DNA from: Microcaldota archaeon
GTDB taxonomy: Archaea > Micrarchaeota > Micrarchaeia > Micrarchaeales > CABMGC01
NCBI GenBank assembly: GCA_030040265.1
Contig: JASHUB010000009.1
Span: 1-32,123, forward strand
Length of the DNA: 32,123 nucleotides
Direction: 5' to 3'
Shown here piece after piece: positions 23,703 to 31,033 of this stretch. The position numbers and the translations under genes are program-made. Every line of letters begins with the position of its first letter. The first letter of the stretch is position 1. Under the pieces are notes generated by a model. That model had not been told where the DNA came from. It saw nothing but the letters and a program-made list of their open reading frames with translations, and did no database searches.

Positions 23703-24834
23703 ACAACTCATCGGTCTCCGGTCTCCTGTCAAGGGTGATGAGCTCCTTCTTGGCCTTGGCCTCTTCGTAAAGCTTGTCCGTTATGTCGCGCATTGCCTCG
23801 TCCAAGGAGTAGCCGAAAGCGGAGGCCGTTATGATACCCTTCCGCTCGAGTATCAGCTTCGCCTTGGCCTCGTAGTTCCTCTGTTTCATCCGCTTGACGT
23901 TCAGCGTTATCTTGTGCACCTGCAGGCGCTGGAACTTGTTGATCCTGTCTGCGAGGGCTGTTAGCGAATCGCGTATGTCGTCCTCGTACTCCCGGCTGTA
24001 GTCATCGAGTCCGGATATCCCCATCTCGACGCCTCCCGCCGGAGTGCCGGCAGACGCTGCGCCGAATACATCTGTTATCGTTATTATCCCTACGGTCTCG
24101 CCGCGCCTTGTGACAACGAGCGACGAGATGCCGTTCTCCACGAACGACCTTATCGCGTCGTCGATGGGCGACTTCAGGTCTATCGTGCGGATGTTAGTCT
24201 GGCAGACATCGAGCACTGTCGGGACTACGTCAGACCTGATGTTCCTGTTCTGCTTGCCGACGCGCTGGGTGAGCTTCGCTGTCTGCTGTATCAGGTTGGC
24301 ATAAGACAGTATGCCGACCGGCCTCTTCTTGTCGATGACGACCAGCCTGTTCACCTTGCTCTGCTTCATCACGTTCCTGGCCTGCGTCACGCTGGAATCT
24401 GAGGCTATCGCAATAACGGGAGATGACATTGCGTCCTCGACCTTGAACGTCGAGAGCCTGTGCAGCGAGAGTATCGCCTTGAGCACGGCGTCGCGCTTCA
24501 CTATCCTGTCGACCCTGCTGCCGCGCCTGAAAGGCAGCGCCTTCGTGGCGAACTCGTAGAAGTTGGATATCGTCTTGTCTATGGAAGTGCTCTTGTCCAG
24601 GACTGGAACTTTGTGCGCAAACTTGCCCAGAGGGTACTTCTCGTTCACCTTGAGGGCGCCCTTGTGCGCTATTGTCCTGTTGTCAACCACTCCGAAATAG
24701 TCATCGTCCTTGAGCACGATCACGGTGCCGTATTTCTTGATCTTTTCGAACGTCTGCTTCACGGGCGTCTTGTAATCGTAGAGCATCGTTTCCGAGAGAA
24801 ATTCATCAGGTACCGGTTCTGGGGCTATGGCCAT
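23695..24834 (-). CDS. CBS-domain protein with C-terminal HPF/S30AE-like region
   Basis: This cytosolic protein of 379 residues contains about four CBS motifs (roughly 10-60, 65-125, 132-190 and 205-260); the third and fourth are clearest (VEDAMSSPVIAIASDSSVTQ, GISSLVVTRRGETVGIITIT). CBS pairs bind adenine nucleotides such as AMP, ATP or SAM and act as energy sensors. Residues about 268-365 (KITLNVKRMKQRNYEAKAKL, ITASAFGYSLDEAMRDITDK) follow the strand-strand-helix pattern of ribosome hibernation promoting factor/RaiA (S30AE). This suggests a nucleotide-controlled ribosome-binding protein. It is the first gene of the pilin-like operon, overlapping the first pilin by 8 bp, and its TATA box is 33 bp from the ATG. 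The CBS call is firm; the HPF call rests on pattern only. Confidence 0.82.
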   Translation of the reverse strand: MAIAPEPVPDEFLSETMLYDYKTPVKQTFEKIKKYGTVIVLKDDDYFGVVDNRTIAHKGALKVNEKYPLGKFAHKVPVLDKSTSIDKTISNFYEFATKALPFRRGSRVDRIVKRDAVLKAILSLHRLSTFKVEDAMSSPVIAIASDSSVTQARNVMKQSKVNRLVVIDKKRPVGILSYANLIQQTAKLTQRVGKQNRNIRSDVVPTVLDVCQTNIRTIDLKSPIDDAIRSFVENGISSLVVTRRGETVGIITITDVFGAASAGTPAGGVEMGISGLDDYSREYEDDIRDSLTALADRINKFQRLQVHKITLNVKRMKQRNYEAKAKLILERKGIITASAFGYSLDEAMRDITDKLYEEAKAKKELITLDRRPETDELYE

Positions 24835-24861
24835 GCAAATCGTATTATACGTATCAAAGAA

Positions 24862-24873
24862 TATTTATAAATA
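24862..24873. promoter_or_regulatory. Perfectly palindromic TATA element serving the pilin operon and tRNA-Cys
   Basis: TATTTATAAATA is its own reverse complement. Its centre is about 33 bp from the CBS-protein ATG (minus) and 31 bp from the tRNA-Cys 5' end (plus). One TBP-binding site could therefore drive both the 9.6-kb pilin-like operon and the tRNA with its following gene. Confidence 0.65.
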
Positions 24874-24898
24874 CATAGAGCGACATTATCCTGCTTGC

Positions 24899-24969
24899 GC
24901 CAGGATGGCAGATCGGCTATGCGTCCGCCTGCAGAGCGGAAAAGAGGGGTTCAACTCCCTTTCCTGGCT
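24899..24969 (+). tRNA. tRNA-Cys (anticodon GCA)
   Basis: The acceptor stem GCCAGGA/TCCTGGC is perfect (24899-24905 with 24962-24968). The anticodon stem TCCGC/GCGGA encloses CTGCAGA, giving anticodon GCA. The T arm has the TTCAA loop with stem AGGGG/CCCTT. The discriminator is T24969, as expected for cysteine tRNA. CCA is not encoded and no intron is seen. Confidence 0.95.
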
Positions 24970-24981
24970 AACGCTGATTGA

Positions 24982-26052
24982 ATGGACGCCCAAGACATCG
25001 CAGACTACAGGCTTTCGAACCAGCTGATACCTGCAACGGTATCCAGGACTCCCTCGCAGGTGGTCGCTTCGCTGGGCGCGCTTCAGGCGCAGGCGTACCA
25101 GGACTCTCTCTGGGCCGTTGGCCTGCGCTGCAAGGATGCGACACAGTCTGACGTTGAGGGTGCCGTGGCAGACAGAAGCATAGTCAGGACCTGGGCGATG
25201 CGCGGCACCTGGCACTTCGTCTCCCCTGGGGAGACGCGATGGTTCCTCAGTCTTTACCCAGAGGATGTCAATGTGCCGAGTTACATGCGGCGGGTCGGAC
25301 TCACCGAACCGTCCCTAAGGAAAGGTCTGGCTCTGATTCCGACGTTCTTCAAGAAGAACGGCCAGTTGACCTACGCTGAGATGGGCGATGCGCTTAAGGC
25401 GACGGGCATTCCGTCGTTCAAGGACACCATGGCACAGAGGCACGTGATAAGGAGGGCCGGTCGTATGGGAATAATCTGCTTCAGCGGGCACATTGGAAGG
25501 CAGCCTGCGTTCTCGCTGCTCGAAAGTCACGTTCCAAAATCCAAGCCGATGAGCAGGGCAGACGTCCTTGCCAGGTTCGCAGAGGTCTACTTCAAGAGCC
25601 ACGGCCCGGCCACGGATAGGGACTTCGCATGGTGGGCCGGAGTGAAGCTGTCGGATGCGAGGGCAGGGGTGAATGCAGCTTCATCGCATCTTTCAAGCGA
25701 CGAGTTCGCGGGGCAGACTTACTGGATGCCGAAGAACGCGAAGCGGGCCGCGCACAAGGCGGCTTACCTGCTGCCGTCGTTCGATGAGTACATAATTGCA
25801 TATCAGAACCGAGATGCCGTCCTTGAACCGAGACACGCGAAGAAGATAATCAACGGCAGCACCCTCCTGTTCCATCCGACGGTCGTGTTCGATGGAAAAG
25901 TGATAGGCGCGTGGAAGAGGGCGAATGCGAAAGGCGCAGTTCAGGTCTCGATAGATCCGTTCAACAGGCTGAGCGGAGTTGAGAAGGAGGCGATAGATGT
26001 TGCGGCCGAGCACTATGGCCGATTTCTTGGCATGAAAGTCAGCGTGAAGTGA
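24982..26052 (+). CDS. AlkZ/YcaQ-family winged-helix protein (putative DNA glycosylase)
   Basis: The 356-residue protein matches the winged-helix DNA-binding family that includes AlkZ and YcaQ, glycosylases that remove alkylated or cross-linked bases. LGALQAQAYQDSLWAVGLR (32-50) contains the Q-x-Q motif (Gln35, Gln37) implicated in catalysis in AlkZ relatives. RTWAMRGTWHFV (69-80) is the second hallmark motif. The C-terminal half has the family's beta-rich segment (KAAYLLPSFDEYIIAYQNRD) and a late VVFDGKVIGAWKR. The ATG is only 12 bp after tRNA-Cys and is preceded by TGATTG-A, so it must be transcribed together with the tRNA. It converges on the next gene with an 11-bp gap. The family call is strong; the specific lesion is unknown. 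Confidence 0.85.
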   Translation: MDAQDIADYRLSNQLIPATVSRTPSQVVASLGALQAQAYQDSLWAVGLRCKDATQSDVEGAVADRSIVRTWAMRGTWHFVSPGETRWFLSLYPEDVNVPSYMRRVGLTEPSLRKGLALIPTFFKKNGQLTYAEMGDALKATGIPSFKDTMAQRHVIRRAGRMGIICFSGHIGRQPAFSLLESHVPKSKPMSRADVLARFAEVYFKSHGPATDRDFAWWAGVKLSDARAGVNAASSHLSSDEFAGQTYWMPKNAKRAAHKAAYLLPSFDEYIIAYQNRDAVLEPRHAKKIINGSTLLFHPTVVFDGKVIGAWKRANAKGAVQVSIDPFNRLSGVEKEAIDVAAEHYGRFLGMKVSVK

Positions 26053-26063
26053 TCGCTGCAGGT

Positions 26064-26636
26064 TTAGGACGGGATGGGCTGCTGCTCGGCTGTGCTCGAT
26101 TCGGCCCGCCTGAGTTCGATGAACGCGCTGTCGAATGCCGCTTTGACTTTGGGGTTGCCGAGGAACCGGTCGAGCTCCGCCTGGGCGTCGCGCAGAACGA
26201 TGCTGGCAACCTCTCGTTCGTATTCTTCGCCTCCCCGTTCGTGATGCGGCGTCGATGCGACCGGCCTGAGAAGCTTGCCGGATCTGTCTGCAAATATGGC
26301 GTGCTTGATGCTCGTCTCAGGACCTTGACCGCCTTCTATTCCGAAGAGCACGACTATGGTTTCTGCAGCCTGCTTTCCCTGCTCGGTCTGCAGCAAAGCG
26401 GCCCTGGCGTCAGCGACCGCATAGTGGTAGAAGTGGCCTATGTCCCGGTCGCCACTCCATACGGGGACCTGATGCGACACTCCCTCGCTCCACCAGCCCG
26501 GTCGGGATGTTATTCCGCCCCTAGAATGATATGCGACCTGTTCCTGATCGACTTTCTGGCTCCTGACCCGTATCGAAGCAATCGTTGGCACTCCCTCCGG
26601 AGTCGGTGCCTGCCCGTTCACTACTTTCGCTGACAT
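26064..26636 (-). CDS. Hypothetical cytosolic protein, 190 aa
   Basis: The protein has no signal peptide or membrane helix. It begins MSAKVVNGQAPTPEGVPTIA, has a Trp/Gly-containing middle (GGITSRPGWWSEGVSHQVPV) and a helical, charged C-terminal half (REVASIVLRDAQAELDRFLG, then KVKAAFDSAFIELRRAESS). Strand-like segments (TIVVLFGIEGGQ, HAIFADRSGKLLRP) suggest a compact alpha/beta fold. ATG 26636 is chosen because a TATA box lies about 37 bp upstream; the longer frame to 26915 would run through that promoter and over the divergent gene. An inverted repeat lies in the presumed leader. No family or function was recognised. Confidence 0.7.
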   Translation of the reverse strand: MSAKVVNGQAPTPEGVPTIASIRVRSQKVDQEQVAYHSRGGITSRPGWWSEGVSHQVPVWSGDRDIGHFYHYAVADARAALLQTEQGKQAAETIVVLFGIEGGQGPETSIKHAIFADRSGKLLRPVASTPHHERGGEEYEREVASIVLRDAQAELDRFLGNPKVKAAFDSAFIELRRAESSTAEQQPIPS

Positions 26637-26642
26637 GATATC

Positions 26643-26657
26643 ACAACAAGATGTTGT
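26643..26657. repeat. Inverted repeat ACAACA-AGA-TGTTGT in the leader of the 190-aa gene
   Basis: Two perfect 6-bp arms with a 3-bp spacer lie between the TATA box and the ATG of the minus-strand gene. This is a plausible operator or small leader hairpin; chance occurrence cannot be excluded for arms this short. Confidence 0.4.
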
Positions 26658-26666
26658 CTTGAAGGT

Positions 26667-26678
26667 GGTATAAAAAGG
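26667..26678 (-). promoter_or_regulatory. TATA box of the 190-aa hypothetical gene
   Basis: On the minus strand the block reads CCTTTTTATACC, about 37 bp before ATG 26636. Confidence 0.55.
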
Positions 26679-26752
26679 TAACTGCGGCTGCGTCTCCTGA
26701 CGTTCCTTCCAAAATTCCGCGCAATTTAGACTCGTGTCGTTCCGGTCTTTAC

Positions 26753-26762
26753 GCTTAAATAC
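26753..26762 (+). promoter_or_regulatory. TATA box of the gene at 26795
   Basis: GCTTAAATAC is centred about 37 bp before ATG 26795. Unlike three other divergent junctions in the window, this one has separate TATA boxes for its two genes. Confidence 0.5.
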
Positions 26763-26794
26763 AAGCTCCGCAGATATTAGGAGTATGGGGGAAG

Positions 26795-27499
26795 ATGGAA
26801 ACAAGAAGTGTAACGGCAAACACAAGGTTTGTCGACGTTTTGGCTGCAACAGTAAGACGTTCTGACGCGCACGAAGCGGCGCGTCTAGACTCTGCGCCGC
26901 GGTTCGTTTTTTCAAGTAGCTTCAGGCGCAACAGGCGCGGCGCTGCTACTGGGATGGCCGACGCGCTGAGCAACGCGGTCGACCTGATGAAGCCAGAGGA
27001 CATGCTCAATGGCAGGAAGTACACCAGGAAGCAGCTGGCCGCGATAGCGAAGTGGCAGAAGGGGATCAGGGTGCGCACATACGGCGCCGTGATGACCGGA
27101 TGCAAGAAGACGTTCTTCTTCAGCCTTGGGAGCAACCTCGCCGCGATGGGCGTCATAAAGGTCGCCCCGATGGTGGCCGCGGAGCTGCGCCTGGGCCCGT
27201 TCTGCGAAGCGACGGGCATAGCGATGGGCGCAAGCTTCTTCCTGCACGCTTGGGCGAACGACAGGCTGAAGAGAGACCTGGCGCACGTGCTCAACGACCT
27301 CAGGAGGCCCGGAGAGCGTTTCGACCAGCAGAGCTATGGCAAGCGCTTCAAGGATGCCGCAACGTGGACGGTGCACCAGTTCATAAAAGGCCCTGTCGCC
27401 AGGTTCAAGGAACAACTGATGCAGAAGATACGTGGAGAAACGCCGGCGAGCCAGACCGTTGATTCGGAGATGGCGCGGGCGCTGGAGGGGCTGTGGTGA
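26795..27499 (+). CDS. Hypothetical protein with one or two membrane segments, 234 aa
   Basis: A basic N-terminal region of about 95 residues (many Arg and Lys) is followed by two moderately hydrophobic stretches (about 104-125, FFFSLGSNLAAMGVIKVAPM, and about 132-150, LGPFCEATGIAMGASFFLHA). The C-terminal region is charged and helical (DRLKRDLAHVLNDLRRPGER). It could be a small membrane protein with both ends in the cytoplasm, or a soluble protein with a hydrophobic core hairpin. GGGGGAAG lies just before the ATG. It stands between a divergent unknown gene and a DNA glycosylase gene with its own promoter. No family was recognised. Confidence 0.7.
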   Translation: METRSVTANTRFVDVLAATVRRSDAHEAARLDSAPRFVFSSSFRRNRRGAATGMADALSNAVDLMKPEDMLNGRKYTRKQLAAIAKWQKGIRVRTYGAVMTGCKKTFFFSLGSNLAAMGVIKVAPMVAAELRLGPFCEATGIAMGASFFLHAWANDRLKRDLAHVLNDLRRPGERFDQQSYGKRFKDAATWTVHQFIKGPVARFKEQLMQKIRGETPASQTVDSEMARALEGLW

Positions 27500-27522
27500 C
27501 CTGGCAAAAGGTGCGGCCGTGG

Positions 27523-27531
27523 GTCTATAAG
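27523..27531 (+). promoter_or_regulatory. TATA box of the HhH-GPD glycosylase gene
   Basis: GTCTATAAG is centred 28 bp before ATG 27555, which predicts a leaderless transcript. Confidence 0.55.
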
Positions 27532-27554
27532 AACCTGCTCTGAAGAATTGCATC

Positions 27555-28514
27555 ATGACAAAGCTCAGCCACTCGTTTTCTTACACTGTAGTGCCGAAGG
27601 CGCCGTACAACTTCAATCTCACGATGAAGAAGCCGGCGGGATGGTCGGTGTTCACCTCGTACGAGGTCTTCGATGAGGGAACGCTCTGGACTGCGTTCGC
27701 CTTCGAAGGGGTCCTTCTGGGGCTTAGGCTGAGGTCGCTCGGGACGACGGACAGGCCGAAGGTCTCGGTGACGGTCTTCACCAGGATTGGACTCGATGCA
27801 GGGATGGTGCAGCGGATAAAGGACGCGCTATACGGCAAGCTGGGCATGGGCCAGGACCTCCGCGCCTTCTATGCGGCGGCGCGGAAGGACAAGATCCTGA
27901 AGCACGTTGTTGACGACCTCTACGGGCTGCACGACACCGATTCGGGCAGCGTCTTCGACATAACGCTGCTCGCGATATGCCTGCAGATGGCGAACATAAA
28001 GCGGAGCAACCAGATGATGGACGCCATGATGAAGAAGTATGGCGAGGTCGCCGAGTTCGACGGCAGAAAGGTGAGAGTGTGGCCCCTGCCGCACACGCTC
28101 GCTGTGGTGGATGCGAAGAAGCTCGCGAAGGACTGCAACCTCGGCTACAGGGCGAAGAGCATAGTCAGGCTAGCCAAGAAGCTGGACACCGAGAGCTTCC
28201 CGAGCATCGAGGACCTGGAGCGGATGGAACCCGAGAAGGCGAAGGAGACGCTCCTCGAACTCCCGGGAGTCGGGGACTACTCCGCAGACATAATCAACCC
28301 GCACGGCGGATTCCCGATAGACGTCTGGTCTGCGGAGGTCTTCGGTAAACTCTTTTTCGGGAGGGAGCCGCGGAACAACAGGGCGGCCGTCGAGAGGGTG
28401 AAGCGGGAGGGCCTAAGGCGCTGGGGTATATGGGCCTGGATGGCCTTCTACTATGTCGCGCAGGACCTCGAGAACCTGTCGAGGAAGCTGGGCGTGAAAC
28501 TGCGTCTCGAGTAG
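27555..28514 (+). CDS. HhH-GPD superfamily DNA glycosylase (AlkA/OGG-like)
   Basis: The 319-residue protein resembles base-excision glycosylases that flip out and remove damaged bases. The N-terminal part (1-90) looks like the beta domain of AlkA/OGG1. The helical core carries LGYRAKSIVRLAKKL (197-210), the helix-hairpin-helix LLELPGVGDYSADII (233-247) and the GPD-loop aspartate in FPIDVWSAEVF (Asp256). The hairpin residue that is the catalytic lysine in OGG1-type bifunctional enzymes is Tyr here (GVGDY), so a monofunctional AlkA-like glycosylase without lyase activity is more likely. Its substrate is uncertain. The gene appears to be monocistronic, and it lies about 1.5 kb from the AlkZ-like gene, giving two probable alkylation-repair functions close together. 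Confidence 0.85.
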   Translation: MTKLSHSFSYTVVPKAPYNFNLTMKKPAGWSVFTSYEVFDEGTLWTAFAFEGVLLGLRLRSLGTTDRPKVSVTVFTRIGLDAGMVQRIKDALYGKLGMGQDLRAFYAAARKDKILKHVVDDLYGLHDTDSGSVFDITLLAICLQMANIKRSNQMMDAMMKKYGEVAEFDGRKVRVWPLPHTLAVVDAKKLAKDCNLGYRAKSIVRLAKKLDTESFPSIEDLERMEPEKAKETLLELPGVGDYSADIINPHGGFPIDVWSAEVFGKLFFGREPRNNRAAVERVKREGLRRWGIWAWMAFYYVAQDLENLSRKLGVKLRLE

Positions 28515-28735
28515 AACCCAATGGAAAGACGTTTATATCAGAGATGCGCCATATAATATTGAAGGTAATATGTGACCAAAATATAACGGCATGAGTTACC
28601 TTCCGGCGTTCACGGCGCCTTCCTTCTCGGCCACATGCTTATCCTTTATCCAAAAAGACAAAACACACAACAAGCTTTAAGAAGGGGGAGCCACTAAGCC
28701 TGATTGTAACAGTCGGCACTGGGAGAGTGACGTTT
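28515..28735. other. Intergenic region with several AT-rich blocks
   Basis: The region holds AT-rich blocks near 28534-28541 (TTTATATC), 28551-28560 (CATATAATAT) and 28580-28587 (AAATATAA), and a likely TATA for the next gene, GCTTTAAGA, at 28674-28682. A 29-codon ORF (28591-28680, starting MSYLPAFTAPSFSA) is present but has no clear promoter spacing or ribosome site, so I do not call it a gene. Confidence 0.4.
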
Positions 28736-29908
28736 ATGGACTTGAGCGGCAAGAAGGCGGCAGACGAGAGGAGAAGAAAGGAGCTTATCGACCTGGCGAG
28801 CGCAGCGGGCATAACGCTGCTCAGCAAGGAGGAGCTGGCGAGGGAAGGCAAGCCGGAACAGGTCCCGACGGACGATGTCGCGAAGAGGCTGCGCAAGATA
28901 TTGGAAAAACCATCCGAGTTGGAGAAAGCGGCGCTCGCGAAGAGGGAGAAGGCGGTTGCTGCGCAAGCCGCAAGGGCAGCGGCAACCGAACAGAAAAATG
29001 CGGCAACGCAGGCCACGCTCGACGAAAAGAAACTGCTTCTGACAGGTGCGCTGCAACGGGCGAGAGTGGTTGTCGCGAAGCACGCCGGGATAGACACTCC
29101 GGGAGACCTGACCCTTGATACGCTTCTTAGGATGCTTGAAGATGGCGACGCGCGGCTTCCGGGCATATTGGAGGACGCAAGGGTCGCCAGGGAGAGGGCG
29201 CGCGAAGAGCTAGAGAGCGCACAGGCTCTTGGAAAGTCAAACGCGGCAAAAGCGGAGGAGCATGCCCAAAGGGCGAAGGAACTCGGTGAGCGCGACGGCG
29301 TAGTCGCGCAGAGGGAAGCCGATGCCGGACTGCGCGAACAGGAAGCGCTGGCGAAGGAGACGGCTGCAACTGCGAGGATGCGTGCCGCCGAAGGTAAGGA
29401 ATTGGAAAATGCCGTGACGAGGAGGACCTTGGACACAGAACTGGCGGACCTAGGTGGCAGAATGGAAAGGCTCCAAGCATGGGAGGCGAAGCACGAACAG
29501 GATCTCGCCAAACTTGCAGGAATAGACCAAGAGCACGACGTGATAAAAGACGAGAGGCGAAGGCTCGCGGAGAATGCAGACCTGTGGCTTAGAACGACCC
29601 AGGATGGGGAAAGGAGACTGACCGAGGCATTGGCGCAATGCGAGACGGAGCTGACGCGCCTGGGAGAAACAGACCCTGTCGTTGCCCTAAGGCTTGCCGG
29701 GGCGCTCGGCACCATCAGGTCGCTCAGAGAGCAACAATCGACGCGCAATGACGGCAGGAGCACCGCGCAGCCCGTAGCAACGCCTCTGGCGGCGGCAGCG
29801 CCTGACGCGACACTGGCGACAGCGCGGCGCGATGGCCCTGCGACGCCGGCAAATGTCGAGTCTGTCGGGGCGCCCGCAAAGGTCACGACAGGCGGAAACG
29901 GCGGCTGA
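28736..29908 (+). CDS. Ala/Glu-rich coiled-coil protein, 390 aa
   Basis: The protein is soluble and dominated by long charged helices rich in Ala, Glu, Arg and Lys (about 70-330), with a short N-terminal region (MDLSGKKAADERRRKELIDL, then ASAAGITLLSKEELAREGKP) and an Ala/Pro/Thr-rich, low-complexity tail (about 335-390). No Walker motif, zinc ligands or membrane helix is visible. GTG 28727 is an alternative start; ATG 28736 is better spaced from GGGAG at 28721. The next gene starts 84 bp downstream from its own TATA box. Alanine-rich coiled coils occur in filament and scaffold proteins, but nothing more specific can be said. Confidence 0.75.
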   Translation: MDLSGKKAADERRRKELIDLASAAGITLLSKEELAREGKPEQVPTDDVAKRLRKILEKPSELEKAALAKREKAVAAQAARAAATEQKNAATQATLDEKKLLLTGALQRARVVVAKHAGIDTPGDLTLDTLLRMLEDGDARLPGILEDARVARERAREELESAQALGKSNAAKAEEHAQRAKELGERDGVVAQREADAGLREQEALAKETAATARMRAAEGKELENAVTRRTLDTELADLGGRMERLQAWEAKHEQDLAKLAGIDQEHDVIKDERRRLAENADLWLRTTQDGERRLTEALAQCETELTRLGETDPVVALRLAGALGTIRSLREQQSTRNDGRSTAQPVATPLAAAAPDATLATARRDGPATPANVESVGAPAKVTTGGNGG

Positions 29909-29960
29909 GAAGCGCATCGACAGCATTCCGGTATTGCAATAAATAGTGGAAGTGTCAACG

Positions 29961-29971
29961 CTTTTTAAATC
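29961..29971 (+). promoter_or_regulatory. TATA box of the nuclease-like gene
   Basis: CTTTTTAAATC is centred 27 bp before ATG 29993, so the transcript is probably leaderless. Confidence 0.6.
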
Positions 29972-29992
29972 TAACTGCGCAAACTATATTAT

Positions 29993-31033
29993 ATGCGATC
30001 GGCATCCGGCGACGATGTCGTAAGCGCACCACAGTGGGACTTCACTGTTGGTGGACTAGGATCCTCCACCGTTCCCATCTTCCGCGAGGTCGCACACCTC
30101 TCTCATCCTGAGACCACAAGGACATTCGATAACCCTCAAGCTCTTACGCAGTACGCCATTAAGAAGGGTAAGATGCTCCCGAGCAAAAGGCAGATCAAGC
30201 GCATGCAGCGGTCCGGCAACCGCGATCCCTACTGGCCGACAATGCTGGAGGTGGATGTTTACAAGGGGCTGTTTGAAGGCAGCGGCGACGGGCTGATCCC
30301 CGTTCCGAAGCTCTGCATCCTGCCGATACCCGACGACAACCTTGAAGCGCTGCCTGAGCAAGGATTGGACATGAGCAAGGCCCTCCTCGCCGCGGTGAAG
30401 AGGGATCCGAAGCACGAGCACGAATCGTACAGGCTTCCTGGCGTCAGCAGGAAGTACGTTCCTGACGTCACGTTCACTGCGTTCGACAGCGAGGGGAACC
30501 AGTTCTTGGGCGAGGCCAAGAGTGCGGAGTACTTCACAAGGAGGGGCAGGCGGGGCAAGGATCCGTCAAAGTACGTTGAAAAGATACTCGCATTAAAGCG
30601 AGCCTATCCGTTCTTCAGGCTGGTGCTGTTCTCCGATGTGAGCGAAGAAGAACTGCGGAAGATATGGGATGCTGAGGGAATAAAGTACGGGATCCGCGAT
30701 GTGTACGACGAGTATTGCCAGGTATCTGACGGTGGTGCCATGAATGCGCGTGATGGCAGGGAGCAGCAGCGCAAAGCGGAGGAGTTCATGCGCGGGCTCA
30801 GGCAGAGGCCCGGCATCTTCGTGGCGAAAGACATAAACGAGCTGGTGGTTAGGATGCAGCGCGTCTGGACTACGGTGCTGATCATAGAGTTCAGCAACAG
30901 ATTATCCGAGGGAAGGAGAGTGCCAGGGATGCCTGATCCGGTGGCGTCAGCGCCGGCGCAGAGGAGGCCAGAAGTGCCAGAGCACAGTGGTTTGGGGAGG
31001 ATGGCGGGCATCCACAAGACTAGATGTCGATAA
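29993..31033 (+). CDS. Putative PD-(D/E)XK nuclease-like protein
   Basis: The 346-residue soluble protein contains, at 154-178, KYVPDVTFTAFDSEGNQFLG followed by EAKSA. This presents Asp158 in a PD dipeptide, a strand pair, then Glu174-x-Lys176, the core of the PD-(D/E)XK nuclease fold used by restriction, repair and defence enzymes. An upstream acidic residue such as Glu86 in TMLEVDVYKGLFE could complete the site. The segment after the motif (KYVEKILALKRAYPFFRLVL) gives the expected helix and strand. The N-terminal 75 residues and the basic C-terminus are unassigned. No methyltransferase lies nearby. The final codons overlap the converging archease gene by 14 bp. The nuclease call is a motif-level inference. 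Confidence 0.6.
   Translation: MRSASGDDVVSAPQWDFTVGGLGSSTVPIFREVAHLSHPETTRTFDNPQALTQYAIKKGKMLPSKRQIKRMQRSGNRDPYWPTMLEVDVYKGLFEGSGDGLIPVPKLCILPIPDDNLEALPEQGLDMSKALLAAVKRDPKHEHESYRLPGVSRKYVPDVTFTAFDSEGNQFLGEAKSAEYFTRRGRRGKDPSKYVEKILALKRAYPFFRLVLFSDVSEEELRKIWDAEGIKYGIRDVYDEYCQVSDGGAMNARDGREQQRKAEEFMRGLRQRPGIFVAKDINELVVRMQRVWTTVLIIEFSNRLSEGRRVPGMPDPVASAPAQRRPEVPEHSGLGRMAGIHKTRCR

Noticed and set aside
19910..24834. Annotation of the small pilin-like proteins as archaellins
   Set aside because: No FlaF, FlaG, FlaH or archaellin-type genes are present, and the signals are generic prepilin type; only the ATPase and platform proteins are shared with archaella.
28591..28680. 29-codon ORF starting MSYLPAF
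   Set aside because: No well-placed promoter or ribosome site, and it overlaps the likely promoter of the next gene.
28639..29958. 439-codon minus-strand open frame rich in Ser and Ala
   Set aside because: It is antisense to the Ala/Glu-rich coiled-coil gene; high GC and Ala/Arg/Glu codons make the opposite strand open. It lacks a promoter and has low-complexity composition.
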